DNA of 47,247 bases from [Leptolyngbya] sp. JSC-1 (GCA_000733415.1 KL662191.1:1258788-1306034); one strand, 5' to 3'. Counted from the stretch's first letter, positions 33,797 to 43,655 are shown. Program-made: numbers and translations. The notes: a model not told the origin generated them from the sequence alone.

Positions 33797-35089
33797 ATGA
33801 ATATTGTTGTTGTCGGTCTGAGTCATAAAACGGCTCCGGTGGAAGTGCGGGAAAAGCTCAGCATTCCAACCCCACAAATGGAGGCAGCCCTCGCCCACCT
33901 CTGTAGCTATCCTCATATTGAAGAAGCAACGATTCTCAGCACCTGTAATCGCCTAGAGGTTTATGTGGTTGTTAGCGAAACCGAGCAGGGCGTGCGAGAA
34001 GTGACGCAATTTCTAGCCGAACATGGCAAGATCCCAGTGCATCAATTGCGGCCTTACCTGTTTATCTTGCTGCATCAAGACGCCGTTATGCACTTGATGC
34101 GCGTTTCTGCCGGTCTAGATAGCCTGGTGCTAGGAGAAGGCCAGATCTTGGCTCAGGTAAAACATACCCATAAAGTGGGACAGCAATACAACAGCATCAA
34201 GCGGATTCTCAACCATCTGTTCAAGCAGGCGATCACGGCTGGTAAGCGAGTCCGGACCGAAACCAGCATTGGTACGGGTGCCGTTTCGATCAGCTCCGCT
34301 GCGGTTGAGTTAGCCCAAATCAAGGTACAAAACCTGGCTGCCTGCCGGATTGCCATCCTGGGAGCTGGCAAGATGTCGCGTCTGGTGGTGCAGCACTTGC
34401 TCTCGAAAGGCGCTACCCAGATCTGCATCGTCAACCGCTCGCTGGAAGGCGCGAGGGAACTGGCTCAACAGTTCAAAGATGTGGAGCTAAAGCTGCACAC
34501 CCTGACCGAGATGATGCAGGTCGTCACTAGTTCGGAGCTGGTCTTCACCGCCACTGCCGCTACTGACCCCTTGCTGGATCGAGCCAAACTAGAAGCTTGC
34601 TTGGAGCCTCATCAACCCCTGCAGCTATTTGACATTTCGGTGCCGCGTAACGTCCATTCTGATGTCAACGAGTTACCCAATGTGCAGGTGTTCAACGTCG
34701 ATGATCTGAAAGCCGTGGTGGCCCAGAATCAGGAGAGCCGCCGCCGCATGGCAATGGAAGCTGAGGGCATCCTGGAAGAAGAAGTCGAAGCCTTTGAGAG
34801 CTGGTGGCGTTCGCTGGAAACCGTGTCTACCATCAGCAGCCTGCGCGATAAAGTCGAAGCAATTCGGGCACAGGAGCTGGAAAAGGCGCTGTCTCGCCTC
34901 GGTTCTGAGTTTGGCGAAAAGCATCAAGAGGTGGTCGAAGCCCTGACTCGCGGCATTGTCAATAAAATCCTGCATGAGCCAATGGTGCAACTACGTGCCC
35001 AGCAAGACATCGAAACTCGCCGCCATGCCATGCAAACCCTGCGCATGCTCTTCAACCTGGAAGCAACCTCGAATGAGCAGTACGGTTAG
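33797..35089 (+). CDS. hemA: Glutamyl-tRNA reductase
   Basis: 430 residues. It reduces Glu-tRNA(Glu) to glutamate-1-semialdehyde with NADPH, the first committed step to heme, chlorophyll, bilins and cobalamin. The catalytic C50 lies in STCNRLEVY; the NADPH site is LGAGKMSRL; a C-terminal dimerisation helix bundle follows. The start is ATG at 33797, four codons inside a longer frame, because GGGAGGA sits 5-11 bases upstream. It supplies precursor for the same pathways as acsF and cbiX in this window, though they are not in one operon. Confidence 0.97.
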   Translation: MNIVVVGLSHKTAPVEVREKLSIPTPQMEAALAHLCSYPHIEEATILSTCNRLEVYVVVSETEQGVREVTQFLAEHGKIPVHQLRPYLFILLHQDAVMHLMRVSAGLDSLVLGEGQILAQVKHTHKVGQQYNSIKRILNHLFKQAITAGKRVRTETSIGTGAVSISSAAVELAQIKVQNLAACRIAILGAGKMSRLVVQHLLSKGATQICIVNRSLEGARELAQQFKDVELKLHTLTEMMQVVTSSELVFTATAATDPLLDRAKLEACLEPHQPLQLFDISVPRNVHSDVNELPNVQVFNVDDLKAVVAQNQESRRRMAMEAEGILEEEVEAFESWWRSLETVSTISSLRDKVEAIRAQELEKALSRLGSEFGEKHQEVVEALTRGIVNKILHEPMVQLRAQQDIETRRHAMQTLRMLFNLEATSNEQYG

Positions 35090-35424
35090 AAAATTTTTCT
35101 CTCGTCCTTGCTGAATTTGTCATCCGAATGTCATTTCCTGACCATAGGTTTGTCAAATCAGCTTGGTAGTTTAAAACTACAGGTGAATGAATGCTGCGGA
35201 GGAGTAGTTCAGCATCAGCCTCAGATCTTTGATCGACGGCTGGGAACTGTTCCTCTTTTTTGTTGCGTTATTTACTTGCGTTATTTACTTGCGCTAGTTA
35301 CAAGCAGTAGCGGGTAGGCATCTTGATACTGCTGGGCAGCAGCAAGCTTCAAAACTACGCACACGCACAGGCTACACCACCAAAACTTCCCCTCATCGCT
35401 TCAACTCAAAACTCAAAACGACCC
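35090..35424. other. Convergent hemA-ZIP intergenic region
   Basis: 335 bp holding a 15-bp palindrome GTAGTTTAAAACTAC (35166-35180), a 13-bp tandem duplication GCGTTATTTACTT (35265-35290) and ACTCAAA-type repeat units (35401-35419). No gene is seen. Confidence 0.5.
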
Positions 35425-36207
35425 CTACCCCAACGTCACATCCAGACACATCATCATCACAAACCCAACCATCAGGCCAATTGTGCCGGCCTTTTCGTAG
35501 CCCAACCGGTTGGATTCTGGAATAATCTCATCACTGATCACAAACAGCATGGCACCCGCTGCAAAGCCCATCGCAATTGGCAAAATGGGTTGGGCAATGG
35601 TCACCATAACCACACCAACAAGCCCTCCCAGTGGCTCAACTAGTCCGGTTAAGAAACCAATCCAAATCGCCTGCCATTTCGTGTAATTTTCCGCCAGCAG
35701 CGACAGGGCCACTACCAAGCCTTCCGGGATATTTTGCAGGCCAATTCCAATAGCTAGAGCAATACCGTTAGAGATATTGTCGCCGCCAAAGCCCACACCC
35801 ACCGCCAGCCCTTCCGGAAAGTTGTGGATCGCAATCGCCAAAATAAACAGCCAGACCCGCTTCAGGTTGACCACATTGCTGCCCTCGCGCCCCTTGAAAA
35901 AATGCTCGTGGGGAAAATATTGATGAGCAAACCACAAAAAAGCCGCCCCTAAGAAGATGCCAAAGGTGACGGCTGTGGCCGCATAAAACGGGTTCTGCGT
36001 TGCTGCTTCCGCCGCCGCCAGTCCGGGCACAATCAGCGAAAAGGAAGTAGCTGCCAGCATTACGCCTGCCCCAAATCCCAACATCACCCCCTGCGTATTG
36101 GGTGTAATCTGCCGGATAAACAGAACCGGTAAGGCTCCGACTCCGGTTGCTAACCCGGCTAGGGTACTGCCCAGCAAACCCAGATACAAATTAGAAACGT
36201 CCGCCAT
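35425..36207 (-). CDS. ZIP-family divalent metal transporter
   Basis: A 260-residue protein with eight predicted membrane helices. Signature metal-site motifs are HNFPEGLAVG in helix 4 and QNIPEGLVVA in helix 5, with a longer loop carrying HQYFPHEHF between helices 3 and 4. ZIP proteins move Zn2+, Fe2+ or Mn2+ into the cytoplasm; which one cannot be told. The start is ATG at 36207. It lies 27 bp after the cruG stop on the same strand and may be the third gene of that operon, although a functional link to carotenoids is not obvious. Confidence 0.9.
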   Translation of the reverse strand: MADVSNLYLGLLGSTLAGLATGVGALPVLFIRQITPNTQGVMLGFGAGVMLAATSFSLIVPGLAAAEAATQNPFYAATAVTFGIFLGAAFLWFAHQYFPHEHFFKGREGSNVVNLKRVWLFILAIAIHNFPEGLAVGVGFGGDNISNGIALAIGIGLQNIPEGLVVALSLLAENYTKWQAIWIGFLTGLVEPLGGLVGVVMVTIAQPILPIAMGFAAGAMLFVISDEIIPESNRLGYEKAGTIGLMVGFVMMMCLDVTLG

Positions 36208-36234
36208 ATCTTCAAGTGATCACAGGCCGCTATT

Positions 36235-37455
36235 TTAGCGTTCATAGCCCAGACTATACTGCCGCCCCCGCCACTGAGTGGGAGTCCGCAGTGAAGACAA
36301 CAAAATCCGGTAAACCGCGAGCGGATCGGCTAAGGGCGATAGCCAAAAGGACCAACCCGCATTTGCTTGGCTAAAGTCATACGAGGGCGCAATTCCCCAG
36401 AGCAAGGCAAACCGGATTAGCAGCAGAGTAGCGTTCATCCCCAGCAAAGCCAGTAGCGGCAGACTGGTGTAGCCCAAGCCGAAACTAATCGCGCTAGCTA
36501 GGGTGATGATCAGCGGCAATCCTTGCACAGCCAGCAAGAATCCCAAATCGCCCCATTTCTGCGCTACCGACGAGGCATCCTTCAAATCCAACGAACGGCC
36601 CCATTCGCGCCAGGTTTCCAATGCGCCTTCGTACATCCGCACCTTCAGGAGCTTGGCTCCATCCAGAAACCCGACTTTTGCACCCAATCGGGCCGCGTTG
36701 CGGGCCAGCGTCACATCATCACAAAATGAATTCCGCGCACTGCTGTATCCACCCAAATCCGTCAGCAGCGACCGCCGACACAGAAAGCATTGCCCATTCG
36801 CCATCACCCGATCGGCTGCCTCAGGCGCACTGCCCGTTGCCCCAAACCGATACACGAGCGTGATCAACAAAGCCGGCTGCAGCCAGAACTCGCCCAAATC
36901 CTTAAGGATGAACTGCGGCGACAGTGAAATCAAGTCATAGCCCTGCTGCTCGGCCGTAGTAATCAAGCTTGCCACTAAACCTGGCTGGGGTCGCGTGTCG
37001 GCATCGATGCCTAGAATCCAATCGCTGTGCTCCGAGCTGTGCAGAAATCCGCTGTGTAAGGCCCACGGGCGTCCTACCCAACCTGCTGGCAATGGGTCAT
37101 CCTGAATCAGACGGAAGCGGGGATCGGCAGCTTGAGTGCGTTTCACCAGATCGGGAGTACCATCGGTGGAATGGCTATCTACCACAATCACCTCTCGTAC
37201 CTCGTAACTCTGACGGCCCAACCCTTCCAAGCAAGGCGAAATTCGAGCCGCTTCATTCAAGGTCGGAACCACAATGCTGACCTTGCCCAGTAAATCAGGA
37301 GTTGGGGACTGTGGCTTCAGGGGTGGATAACGGCGAGGAGCCTGGAGCAACCGGGCCAAGAGGATGGCAACCGCCGGCAATTGACAGACTATGAGCAGCA
37401 GGGCAATACCACTGATCCAGATCTCTGAGAGGTCTGACGGAGACAAAATCGGCAC
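36235..37455 (-). CDS. cruG: Carotenoid 2'-O-glycosyltransferase (CruG-like, GT2)
   Basis: A 406-residue membrane-linked GT2. An N-terminal helix (about 12-34) precedes the GT-A domain: VSIVVPTLNEA, VDSHSTDGT and the metal motif GIDADTRP. WREWGRS resembles the acceptor-side motif, and two or three C-terminal helices follow (about 300-345). The next gene upstream is cruF, and the cruF-cruG pair is known from Synechococcus 7002, where CruG adds the sugar to the 2'-hydroxyl of myxol. The call rests on that pairing and overall architecture. The start is GTG at 37455; a stop lies two codons upstream in frame. Confidence 0.82.
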   Translation of the reverse strand: MPILSPSDLSEIWISGIALLLIVCQLPAVAILLARLLQAPRRYPPLKPQSPTPDLLGKVSIVVPTLNEAARISPCLEGLGRQSYEVREVIVVDSHSTDGTPDLVKRTQAADPRFRLIQDDPLPAGWVGRPWALHSGFLHSSEHSDWILGIDADTRPQPGLVASLITTAEQQGYDLISLSPQFILKDLGEFWLQPALLITLVYRFGATGSAPEAADRVMANGQCFLCRRSLLTDLGGYSSARNSFCDDVTLARNAARLGAKVGFLDGAKLLKVRMYEGALETWREWGRSLDLKDASSVAQKWGDLGFLLAVQGLPLIITLASAISFGLGYTSLPLLALLGMNATLLLIRFALLWGIAPSYDFSQANAGWSFWLSPLADPLAVYRILLSSLRTPTQWRGRQYSLGYER

Positions 37456-37519
37456 AGGTTTTTACTCGATGCAACTCTAGGTAGGTGCAGTTGGGTAGGT
37501 GCAAGTTAGATAGGCGAAA

Positions 37520-38446
37520 CTAGGCAGCAATTCGCTCAATTCCGTCTTCTAGGGGTTGGGATTGTGTATCGGCAACCGCTAGGGAAACAGACGCATGGGG
37601 TGACTGTGCCCACTGCCAGCACAGCACTGCCGGAGTTACACCCAGCAGCAAACCTAGCAGCAAAGGAATCCAAAATCCAGCACCGATACTCATGACGGCA
37701 GCAAAGGCAAAATTACCCAAATAGACTGCCAGCGGCAAATTCAATTGGGCTGCTCGCAGAGCAGGAGCCTGTTTCCGCCATAGCAGTGCCGCTACGGTCA
37801 TGAATACGGTTCCGGTTCCCATCCAGCCCACGAAGTTTTGATAAGGCATACCAAAGAAAGCACCGGGTTGATGCCAGTACCAGAAGGGCAGGGCCGTTTG
37901 ACTCATCGCGGGATCAAGCACAAAATCCCAGGAGGTCAACAGCAGCGCGCCCAACAGTACCGCGCCTACCTGTCCCAGCCAACCCAAGCTACCCGAACGA
38001 CGGGCCGCTAATGCCTGCAATCCCGATTTTGCCAGTAGATAGGACGAGAAACCCAAATAGAACCAGGACAGTGGGATCGTAAATGGCACTAGTCCGGCAA
38101 TCTTATACCCCAGCCCACTCAGGTAGCTGTAGTCACCAAACGGGAATCCAGTGCTGGTCCCCAGCAATTCACTGCTGAGGGAAATCAAAATCGCCGGCAG
38201 CATAAACATCAGCCAACGACTCAGTCCCAGCGTGCGATAGGCGTAGATGGAAACCGCAGCCGCACCCAGCAGAATGTAGACTACGCCGCCGCCCGCCATA
38301 CTCCATCGAAATAAAGTCTGTCCTGCTGGAATCAATGAAAGCACTTCAGGATGGGGCATCACCCACAGTAGACCTGCCAACCCAAAAGCCATTGAAACCA
38401 GATGTCCAGCTAAACAAATGCGCTCGATCCTAACCAATTGCCTCAT
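37520..38446 (-). CDS. cruF: Carotenoid 1',2'-hydratase CruF
   Basis: A 308-residue integral membrane protein with seven to eight helices, of the DUF422 carotenoid biosynthesis family. The typical LGTSTGFPFGDYSY block and VPFTIPLSWFYLGF are clear. CruF hydrates the psi end of gamma-carotene derivatives on the way to myxol. The start is set at ATG 38446; the longer frame opens with TTG at 38509 and adds 21 residues with no hydrophobic or family match. cruG follows after 64 bp on the same strand, so the pair is very likely one operon for myxol glycosides. Confidence 0.87.
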   Translation of the reverse strand: MRQLVRIERICLAGHLVSMAFGLAGLLWVMPHPEVLSLIPAGQTLFRWSMAGGGVVYILLGAAAVSIYAYRTLGLSRWLMFMLPAILISLSSELLGTSTGFPFGDYSYLSGLGYKIAGLVPFTIPLSWFYLGFSSYLLAKSGLQALAARRSGSLGWLGQVGAVLLGALLLTSWDFVLDPAMSQTALPFWYWHQPGAFFGMPYQNFVGWMGTGTVFMTVAALLWRKQAPALRAAQLNLPLAVYLGNFAFAAVMSIGAGFWIPLLLGLLLGVTPAVLCWQWAQSPHASVSLAVADTQSQPLEDGIERIAA

Positions 38447-38787
38447 GACAGACTCCAAACAAACCTTGATGGCACAATGCGAACTCTTGGAATGGCCCGA
38501 CAATTTCAATTGTTACAGAATATTACTCAAAATCCTAAGCTTTGTAAATTTAACGCTCAAGCTATCTTGAAGCTATTTTGAAGTTCGGTTGTGCTTGAGT
38601 GGTGAAGGGCAACGGTTTTCAGGAAAATTTTTAGAATTACTTTCAGGATTAGGAAGATAATTGCAGCAGCTGCCTGAAGCAGGGTTTTCGGGCAACTCCT
38701 CAGAAAAACTCGGTTTTAATCCTTGTCTTTAATCCTTTTTTAATTTAACTGGGACTATTGAATCGACTCTATACCTATGGGTATAGC
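38447..38787. other. Region between the cyclase stop and cruF start
   Basis: 341 bp upstream of cruF on the minus strand, including its promoter side. A perfect 7-bp inverted repeat CTATACC/GGTATAG (38769-38786) lies next to the cyclase stop codon. No gene is seen. Confidence 0.4.
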
Positions 38788-40254
38788 TTAGGTTCGACGT
38801 CCTTTTAGCCAGTAGGTGGGCAACTCGCCATAGCCGCGGATTAGAAGCAAACCCCGTGGCTCTAACCAATAGCGGTGGTACAGCCGCTGATAAACCGAGG
38901 GAGAAACCTGAATGTGTCCCGCTATACCTTGACTTTGTAAACGACTTGCCAAATTGACCGTCTCTCCCCACAGGTCGTAGGTAAACTTCTTTTTGCCAAT
39001 CACACCGGCTACCACCGCGCCTGTATGGATGCCAATCCGCAACTGAAAGGGTTCTCCCTGGTCGGATCGAAACTGTTGGACAATTTGTTGCATCGCTAGG
39101 GCCATCTCGGCCATTGCTTCGGCGTGATCGGGCCGGGGAAGCGGCAATCCTCCGGCCACCATGTACTCATCGCCAATCGTTTTGATTTTCTCTAGGCCAA
39201 ACTTTTCTACCAGCTGGTCAAAGGCAGAGAAAATCTGGTTTAGAAAATTGACGAGTTCAACCGGCGTGACTCGTGTAGAAAAGGCAGTGAAACTGACCAA
39301 ATCGGCAAATAGCACCGTGACATCAGAAAAACTGTCGGCAATTGTGTCGGGTTTGCGTTTCAACTGTTGGGCAATCGACTGAGGCAAAATGCTCAGCAGC
39401 AACCGTTCCGATTCGCGGCGCTGATAGCGCAGTTCGGCTTCGGTTTGTTTGCGTTCAGTAATGTCCTGCACGGTGCCTTCGTAGTAGCGCAGCGACCCGT
39501 CTTCAGCTCTGACGGCCCGCACGTTTTCCGAGATCCAGATGCGGCTGCCATCTTTGCGATACACCTGCGACTCAAATTCAGACACTTCTCCATACAGCCG
39601 CAAATAGACATCTAGCTCCTCTTGCCGACCCCGACGGACATAGAAATTGCGGTGGCTATCGGCCATCAGCACTTCGGCAGATTCGTAGCCATAGATTCGA
39701 GCCAGTGCTGGATTGGCACTCAGGTAACGCCGATCGGGACTGAGTTGAAAAATTCCTTCCAGGCAGTTCTCGAAAATGCTGCGGTATTTTTCCTCGGCTC
39801 GCTGGCGTTCACGGATCTCGTGTTGCAGTCGAGCATTCTGGACTTCCAGCTCTTGCCGCAACCGGCGAATCGTGAGATGGGTTTCGACCCGCGCCAAGAC
39901 TTCCGCTAGCTGAAACGGCTTGGTAATGTAATCGACTCCACCAGCAGCAAAGGCTTTCAGCTTGTCTACCACTTCATCTAGGGCGCTGATAAAGATAATC
40001 GGAATTTCTCGGGCTTCTGGATTCACTCGCAACTGACGGCAAACCGTGTAGCCATCCATTTCTGGCATGCAGATGTCGAGCAAAATTAGGTCTGGTTGCA
40101 GCTTGGGTACCGTTGTCAGGGCCGCCATGCCGCTCGTAACGGCCTCAACCGCATAGCCTTTTTGCGTCAGCAGGCGGGATAGGAGCACGAGGTTGGCTGG
40201 TGTATCATCAACAAGCAAGATCTGACCGAGACACCCTGCTGAGGCTGTATCCAT
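38788..40254 (-). CDS. Receiver-PAS-class III adenylate cyclase
   Basis: 488 residues from ATG 40254; the longer frame opens with TTG. A receiver domain (about 8-125) has phospho-acceptor D60 in LILLDICMPEMDG. A coiled coil (about 130-165), a PAS/PAC domain (about 165-285) and a class III cyclase domain (about 310-475) follow. Metal aspartates are in FADLVSF and GDEYM. The substrate-selecting Lys (in IKTIGDEY) and Asp (in YDLWGE) indicate ATP rather than GTP, and NLASR provides the transition-state residues. It thus makes cAMP under phosphorelay and small-molecule or redox control. No kinase is adjacent; the phosphodonor may be encoded elsewhere. Confidence 0.93.
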   Translation of the reverse strand: MDTASAGCLGQILLVDDTPANLVLLSRLLTQKGYAVEAVTSGMAALTTVPKLQPDLILLDICMPEMDGYTVCRQLRVNPEAREIPIIFISALDEVVDKLKAFAAGGVDYITKPFQLAEVLARVETHLTIRRLRQELEVQNARLQHEIRERQRAEEKYRSIFENCLEGIFQLSPDRRYLSANPALARIYGYESAEVLMADSHRNFYVRRGRQEELDVYLRLYGEVSEFESQVYRKDGSRIWISENVRAVRAEDGSLRYYEGTVQDITERKQTEAELRYQRRESERLLLSILPQSIAQQLKRKPDTIADSFSDVTVLFADLVSFTAFSTRVTPVELVNFLNQIFSAFDQLVEKFGLEKIKTIGDEYMVAGGLPLPRPDHAEAMAEMALAMQQIVQQFRSDQGEPFQLRIGIHTGAVVAGVIGKKKFTYDLWGETVNLASRLQSQGIAGHIQVSPSVYQRLYHRYWLEPRGLLLIRGYGELPTYWLKGRRT

Positions 40255-40537
40255 GACATGAACCGAGAGTAGGGAACTAACGAAGAATAACGAGGCCGAA
40301 GTAGACAAACGCCTGGGACAACGGGGCAGTCAGCGGTCCTGACGACATGGAGTCAAGCCCAGTCTGTTCGATTTTTATCCCTTACAGTACTGACAGTTTA
40401 ACGCCCGGAAAGGGTCGGATCAGGGCAATTGGCTGCTGGAATTAAAAACCAAAATTCAAAAACATGCATGCAAAACTCACGCAGTTCTATAGACTGTCTA
40501 ATGAACAATCATCACTGCTTAAACGCGGTATACAGCT

Positions 40538-41692
40538 ATGGGGATTGCACTGAGCATTTTGGCGCTGTTAATCGGCTTGGCACTGCTGGCTTTCGAGTGG
40601 GGGTATCGCCGCCGTGTGGGCAACAAATTTGAGCTGACGCCGGGTAACTGGAAGATTATCACCGACGACCCAACCCACTATGTAGCCCTTGGCAACTTAG
40701 AGCTGATCAACCTGACCGAGCGACGAGAAATCATGATTCCGGAACTGAAGGCAGAAGTGACGCTGCTGTCGAAGGGCAGTCTGGAAGGTATCACATCGAG
40801 AGTGCAGGTGGTGCCGCGCCATTACGATATGCCGGCTCGTCCCGATGGCTACTGGTTTGCCTACATTGTTAAGCAAAAACCAACCCATGCTGAAGTGGTA
40901 TTAGATTTGCGAGGGGAAGACCTGTCCCAACTGCAGTCAGCCTGGATGCGGATTCATTACATCACCTATGGACCGCAGGGACGGATCCCCAAAGTGCGAC
41001 ACATCGTTTTACCACTTCAGTTTCCAGCCGTTGAAGACTCCAAGCACTGGCGGTCTGCTGCTAACGCCAATCTGCTACCAATCCGGACTCACCTGCTGAC
41101 CCATCTCGATCACCCGGTCGAGATCATCAAACGCTATGTGTTGCCCCACGCCCAACCCGGTGATGTGATCACGCTGGGAGAAACCCCGGTTGCTCTGATG
41201 CAGGGGCGGTTCCGGCACCCAACTGAGATTCAACCCGGCTGGCTAGCGCGGCGCATTTGCTACTTCTTTTTGCCCACATCGAGTCTAGCGACCGCCTGCG
41301 GCATGCAAAGCCTAGTGGATATTGTTGGACCCGGACGAGTTTTGCTAGCGTTTATATTAGGGGCGTTGGCTAAAAAGTTTCTGAAACAGCCAGGGATGTT
41401 TTACCAACTCGCGGGCGAGCAGGCTCGTTTAATCGATGATGTCACGGGTACGCTACCTCCCTATGACCAGTTTGTAGTGCTTGGTCCGGATAATCCCCAG
41501 CAGGTGGTGGATCAAATTCAGCGAGAGACAGGGCTGGCCGCAGCTATCGTAGACGTGAATGATCTAAAAGCAGTTAAGATATTGGCAGCGAGTCCTGGTG
41601 TACCTTCTACTTTTCTGGAACAAGCTTTAGTGACTAATCCTGCTGGTAACGCTGATGAACAAACTCCTCTGGTCTTGATCCGTCCGGTCTGA
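40538..41692 (+). CDS. CofE-like (F420-0:gamma-glutamyl ligase-related) membrane protein
   Basis: 384 residues with one N-terminal membrane helix (about 3-19) and a long beta-rich region (20-185). The second half resembles the CofE/FbiB ligase fold: GDVITLGETPVALMQGR at about 210 and a later GLAAAIVDVNDL segment. This is a conserved cyanobacterial family often labelled F420-0:gamma-glutamyl ligase. Most cyanobacteria are not known to depend on F420, and the membrane anchor is unlike archaeal CofE, so the true substrate is open. The start is ATG at 40538. It is first in a co-oriented series with the GNAT gene 68 bp downstream. Confidence 0.75.
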   Translation: MGIALSILALLIGLALLAFEWGYRRRVGNKFELTPGNWKIITDDPTHYVALGNLELINLTERREIMIPELKAEVTLLSKGSLEGITSRVQVVPRHYDMPARPDGYWFAYIVKQKPTHAEVVLDLRGEDLSQLQSAWMRIHYITYGPQGRIPKVRHIVLPLQFPAVEDSKHWRSAANANLLPIRTHLLTHLDHPVEIIKRYVLPHAQPGDVITLGETPVALMQGRFRHPTEIQPGWLARRICYFFLPTSSLATACGMQSLVDIVGPGRVLLAFILGALAKKFLKQPGMFYQLAGEQARLIDDVTGTLPPYDQFVVLGPDNPQQVVDQIQRETGLAAAIVDVNDLKAVKILAASPGVPSTFLEQALVTNPAGNADEQTPLVLIRPV

Positions 41693-41760
41693 TAGTCCAA
41701 TGAATTTGCCCATCACGCCCAGTCCGGTCCTCTAGTCTGACCTTTTACTCCCTCTCACCT

Positions 41761-42948
41761 ATGACTTCGACCATTCCCCAAACCACCGTGATCAATATTC
41801 GCCCGATTCAATACCGAGATTTAGAAGACATTGCTCGGTTAGCTGGTGAAGAAGTTGGCGCAGCTGAGAGCAGTAATGTCGTTGATCTAGGGCAGCAACT
41901 CCGGCAACTCCGCCGCTGGTACGGGGTGTTGAAGTGTGTTAGCTGGTTCCCCAATCCGCTGCGTTCCTTTTTCTGTGCTTACGTGGCTGAGCAAAACAAC
42001 CAATTGCGGGGTTTGATTCAGGTCTCACCGTTTAACCGGACGCGTAGCACTTGGCGGATCGACCGGGTCATGGTGGACCGGGCCGCCAATGCCATGCCCA
42101 GCGAAATTGGCTCCCAACTGTTGCGCCACTGTTTTCAGGCAATTTGGGAAGCTCGCACCTGGTTAGTAGAGGTCAATGTGAACGACAAAGCAACCCTGGC
42201 CCTCTATCGCCAGAATGGCTTCCAGACCTTGGCCCACATCACCTACTGGACGATTTCGCCTGAAATTTTGCAGGTACTGGCCCAGCGCGAGCCAGATCTG
42301 CCGAATCTATTGCCGGTTAGCAATGCCGACGCCTGCCTGCTCTATCAACTCGACACTCAGTCGATGCCGTCGTTTGTGCGGCAAGTGTATGACCGTCACA
42401 TCGCAGATTTCAAAACTAGCCTGATGAAGGCGATTGGCAGCGGCGTTACCCGCTGGTTTCGCAAAACCGACCTTGCCAACGGCTATGTCTTTGAGTCGCA
42501 ACGCAAAGCAGCGATTGGCTATTTTCAGCTCCAGCTCTGCCGCGATGGCAGCCAGCCCCATACGGCACAGTTGACGGTTCATCCAGCCTATACATGGCTC
42601 TATCCAGAGCTGTTGACTCAGATGGCGCGAGTTACTCAAGAGGTACCGGCTCCGCTCCAGTTGACCTCGACCGACTATCAGCCAGAGCGCGAAGAGTTTC
42701 TCGAACAAATCGGCGCTACTCGCACCGAGCATACCCTGATGATGTCTCGTTCGGTCTGGCACAAGCTGAGAGAATCAAAGTTTTCCCTAGAGGCTCTCCA
42801 ATTAGCCGAAGTGCTGCAAGGGCTTCAGCCCGCTCGTAAGCCGGTGCCCGGTCGGTTTTCCTTTGCTGAGAATGCCGCACCTGCTCAGTTGGACAACCGC
42901 GATAGCACGACTCAATCCCGCAGTGATGCAGACGATACCACCCGCTAG
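41761..42948 (+). CDS. GNAT-family N-acetyltransferase
   Basis: 395 residues. The N-terminal GNAT domain (about 10-165) shows the acceptor strand IRPIQYRDLEDIARL, the beta 4 region RIDRVMVDRAA with the CoA loop after it, and VNVNDKATLALYRQNGF, the classic helix after beta 5. The C-terminal half (about 190-350) looks like a second, degenerate GNAT module without a clear CoA loop. The last 45 residues are polar and disordered. The substrate is unknown. The start is ATG at 41761. ruvX starts 18 bp after its stop, so they are probably co-transcribed. Confidence 0.85.
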   Translation: MTSTIPQTTVINIRPIQYRDLEDIARLAGEEVGAAESSNVVDLGQQLRQLRRWYGVLKCVSWFPNPLRSFFCAYVAEQNNQLRGLIQVSPFNRTRSTWRIDRVMVDRAANAMPSEIGSQLLRHCFQAIWEARTWLVEVNVNDKATLALYRQNGFQTLAHITYWTISPEILQVLAQREPDLPNLLPVSNADACLLYQLDTQSMPSFVRQVYDRHIADFKTSLMKAIGSGVTRWFRKTDLANGYVFESQRKAAIGYFQLQLCRDGSQPHTAQLTVHPAYTWLYPELLTQMARVTQEVPAPLQLTSTDYQPEREEFLEQIGATRTEHTLMMSRSVWHKLRESKFSLEALQLAEVLQGLQPARKPVPGRFSFAENAAPAQLDNRDSTTQSRSDADDTTR

Positions 42949-42966
42949 TTGATAGCTATCTAACAT

Positions 42967-43482
42967 ATGGTGCAGCGGCGTATATCCGCCTTGGGGCTAG
43001 ATGTTGGCAGAAAGCGAATTGGGGTCGCTGGATGCGACGGCACTGGGCTGATTGCAACCGGACTCACCACGATTGAACGCCGCTCGTTTCAAGACGATGT
43101 TGCCGCGATCCGTACCATTGTGGCAGACCGTCAGGTAGAGGTATTGGTTATTGGTCTGCCCTTCACCATGAGCGGCGAGTTAGGTTTTCAGGCCAAACAG
43201 GTACAAAAGTTTGCCACTCGCCTCGCTCAAGCCCTGCAGCTGCCGATCGAATATGTGGATGAACGTCTGACTTCATTTCAAGCCGAGCAGTTATTGCATG
43301 CGGAAAACCGCTCACCCTCACGCCATAAAGCGCTGATTGACCGCAAAGCGGCTGCCATTATTCTGCAACAGTGGCTGGACGAAAAACGAGCGCACCGCCG
43401 CGACGAAAGCAACGATGGTGCAAGCAATGACGGCGAAAGCGACAATGGTGGAAGCAACAGCAATGAAAGCACAAACCTTTAG
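42967..43482 (+). CDS. ruvX: Pre-16S rRNA nuclease / putative Holliday junction resolvase YqgF
   Basis: A 171-residue RNase H-fold protein. ALGLDVGRKRIGVA carries the first catalytic Asp; VIGLPFTMSGE, YVDERLTS (Glu) and KAALI-like DRKAAAIILQ complete the pattern. The family matures 16S rRNA 5' ends and has been proposed as a resolvase. The core ends near residue 143; the remaining 28 residues are a Ser/Asn/Asp/Gly repeat tail (NDGASNDGESDNGGSNSNES) that looks like recent repeat growth. The order ruvX, DUF3727, mltG is conserved in cyanobacteria. Confidence 0.92.
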   Translation: MVQRRISALGLDVGRKRIGVAGCDGTGLIATGLTTIERRSFQDDVAAIRTIVADRQVEVLVIGLPFTMSGELGFQAKQVQKFATRLAQALQLPIEYVDERLTSFQAEQLLHAENRSPSRHKALIDRKAAAIILQQWLDEKRAHRRDESNDGASNDGESDNGGSNSNESTNL

Positions 43483-43655
43483 CAGCGGCTGTATACAGTG
43501 AAACTTGCTTTAAAGATCCCATCCTGCGGGATACTTGGGAAATGACTCAATACTAGACTTTTAGCCAAAATGCGATTTAATAGCATGAACAATGCCCGAT
43601 CCAAAATTGGCTGAGACTCTGGATCAATTTGCCGTTTAACATGATGTGAGCAACC

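Noticed and set aside
38769..38786. CTATACC/GGTATAG inverted repeat, considered as a terminator of the cyclase gene
   Set aside because: The stem is AT-rich and no T run follows on either strand.
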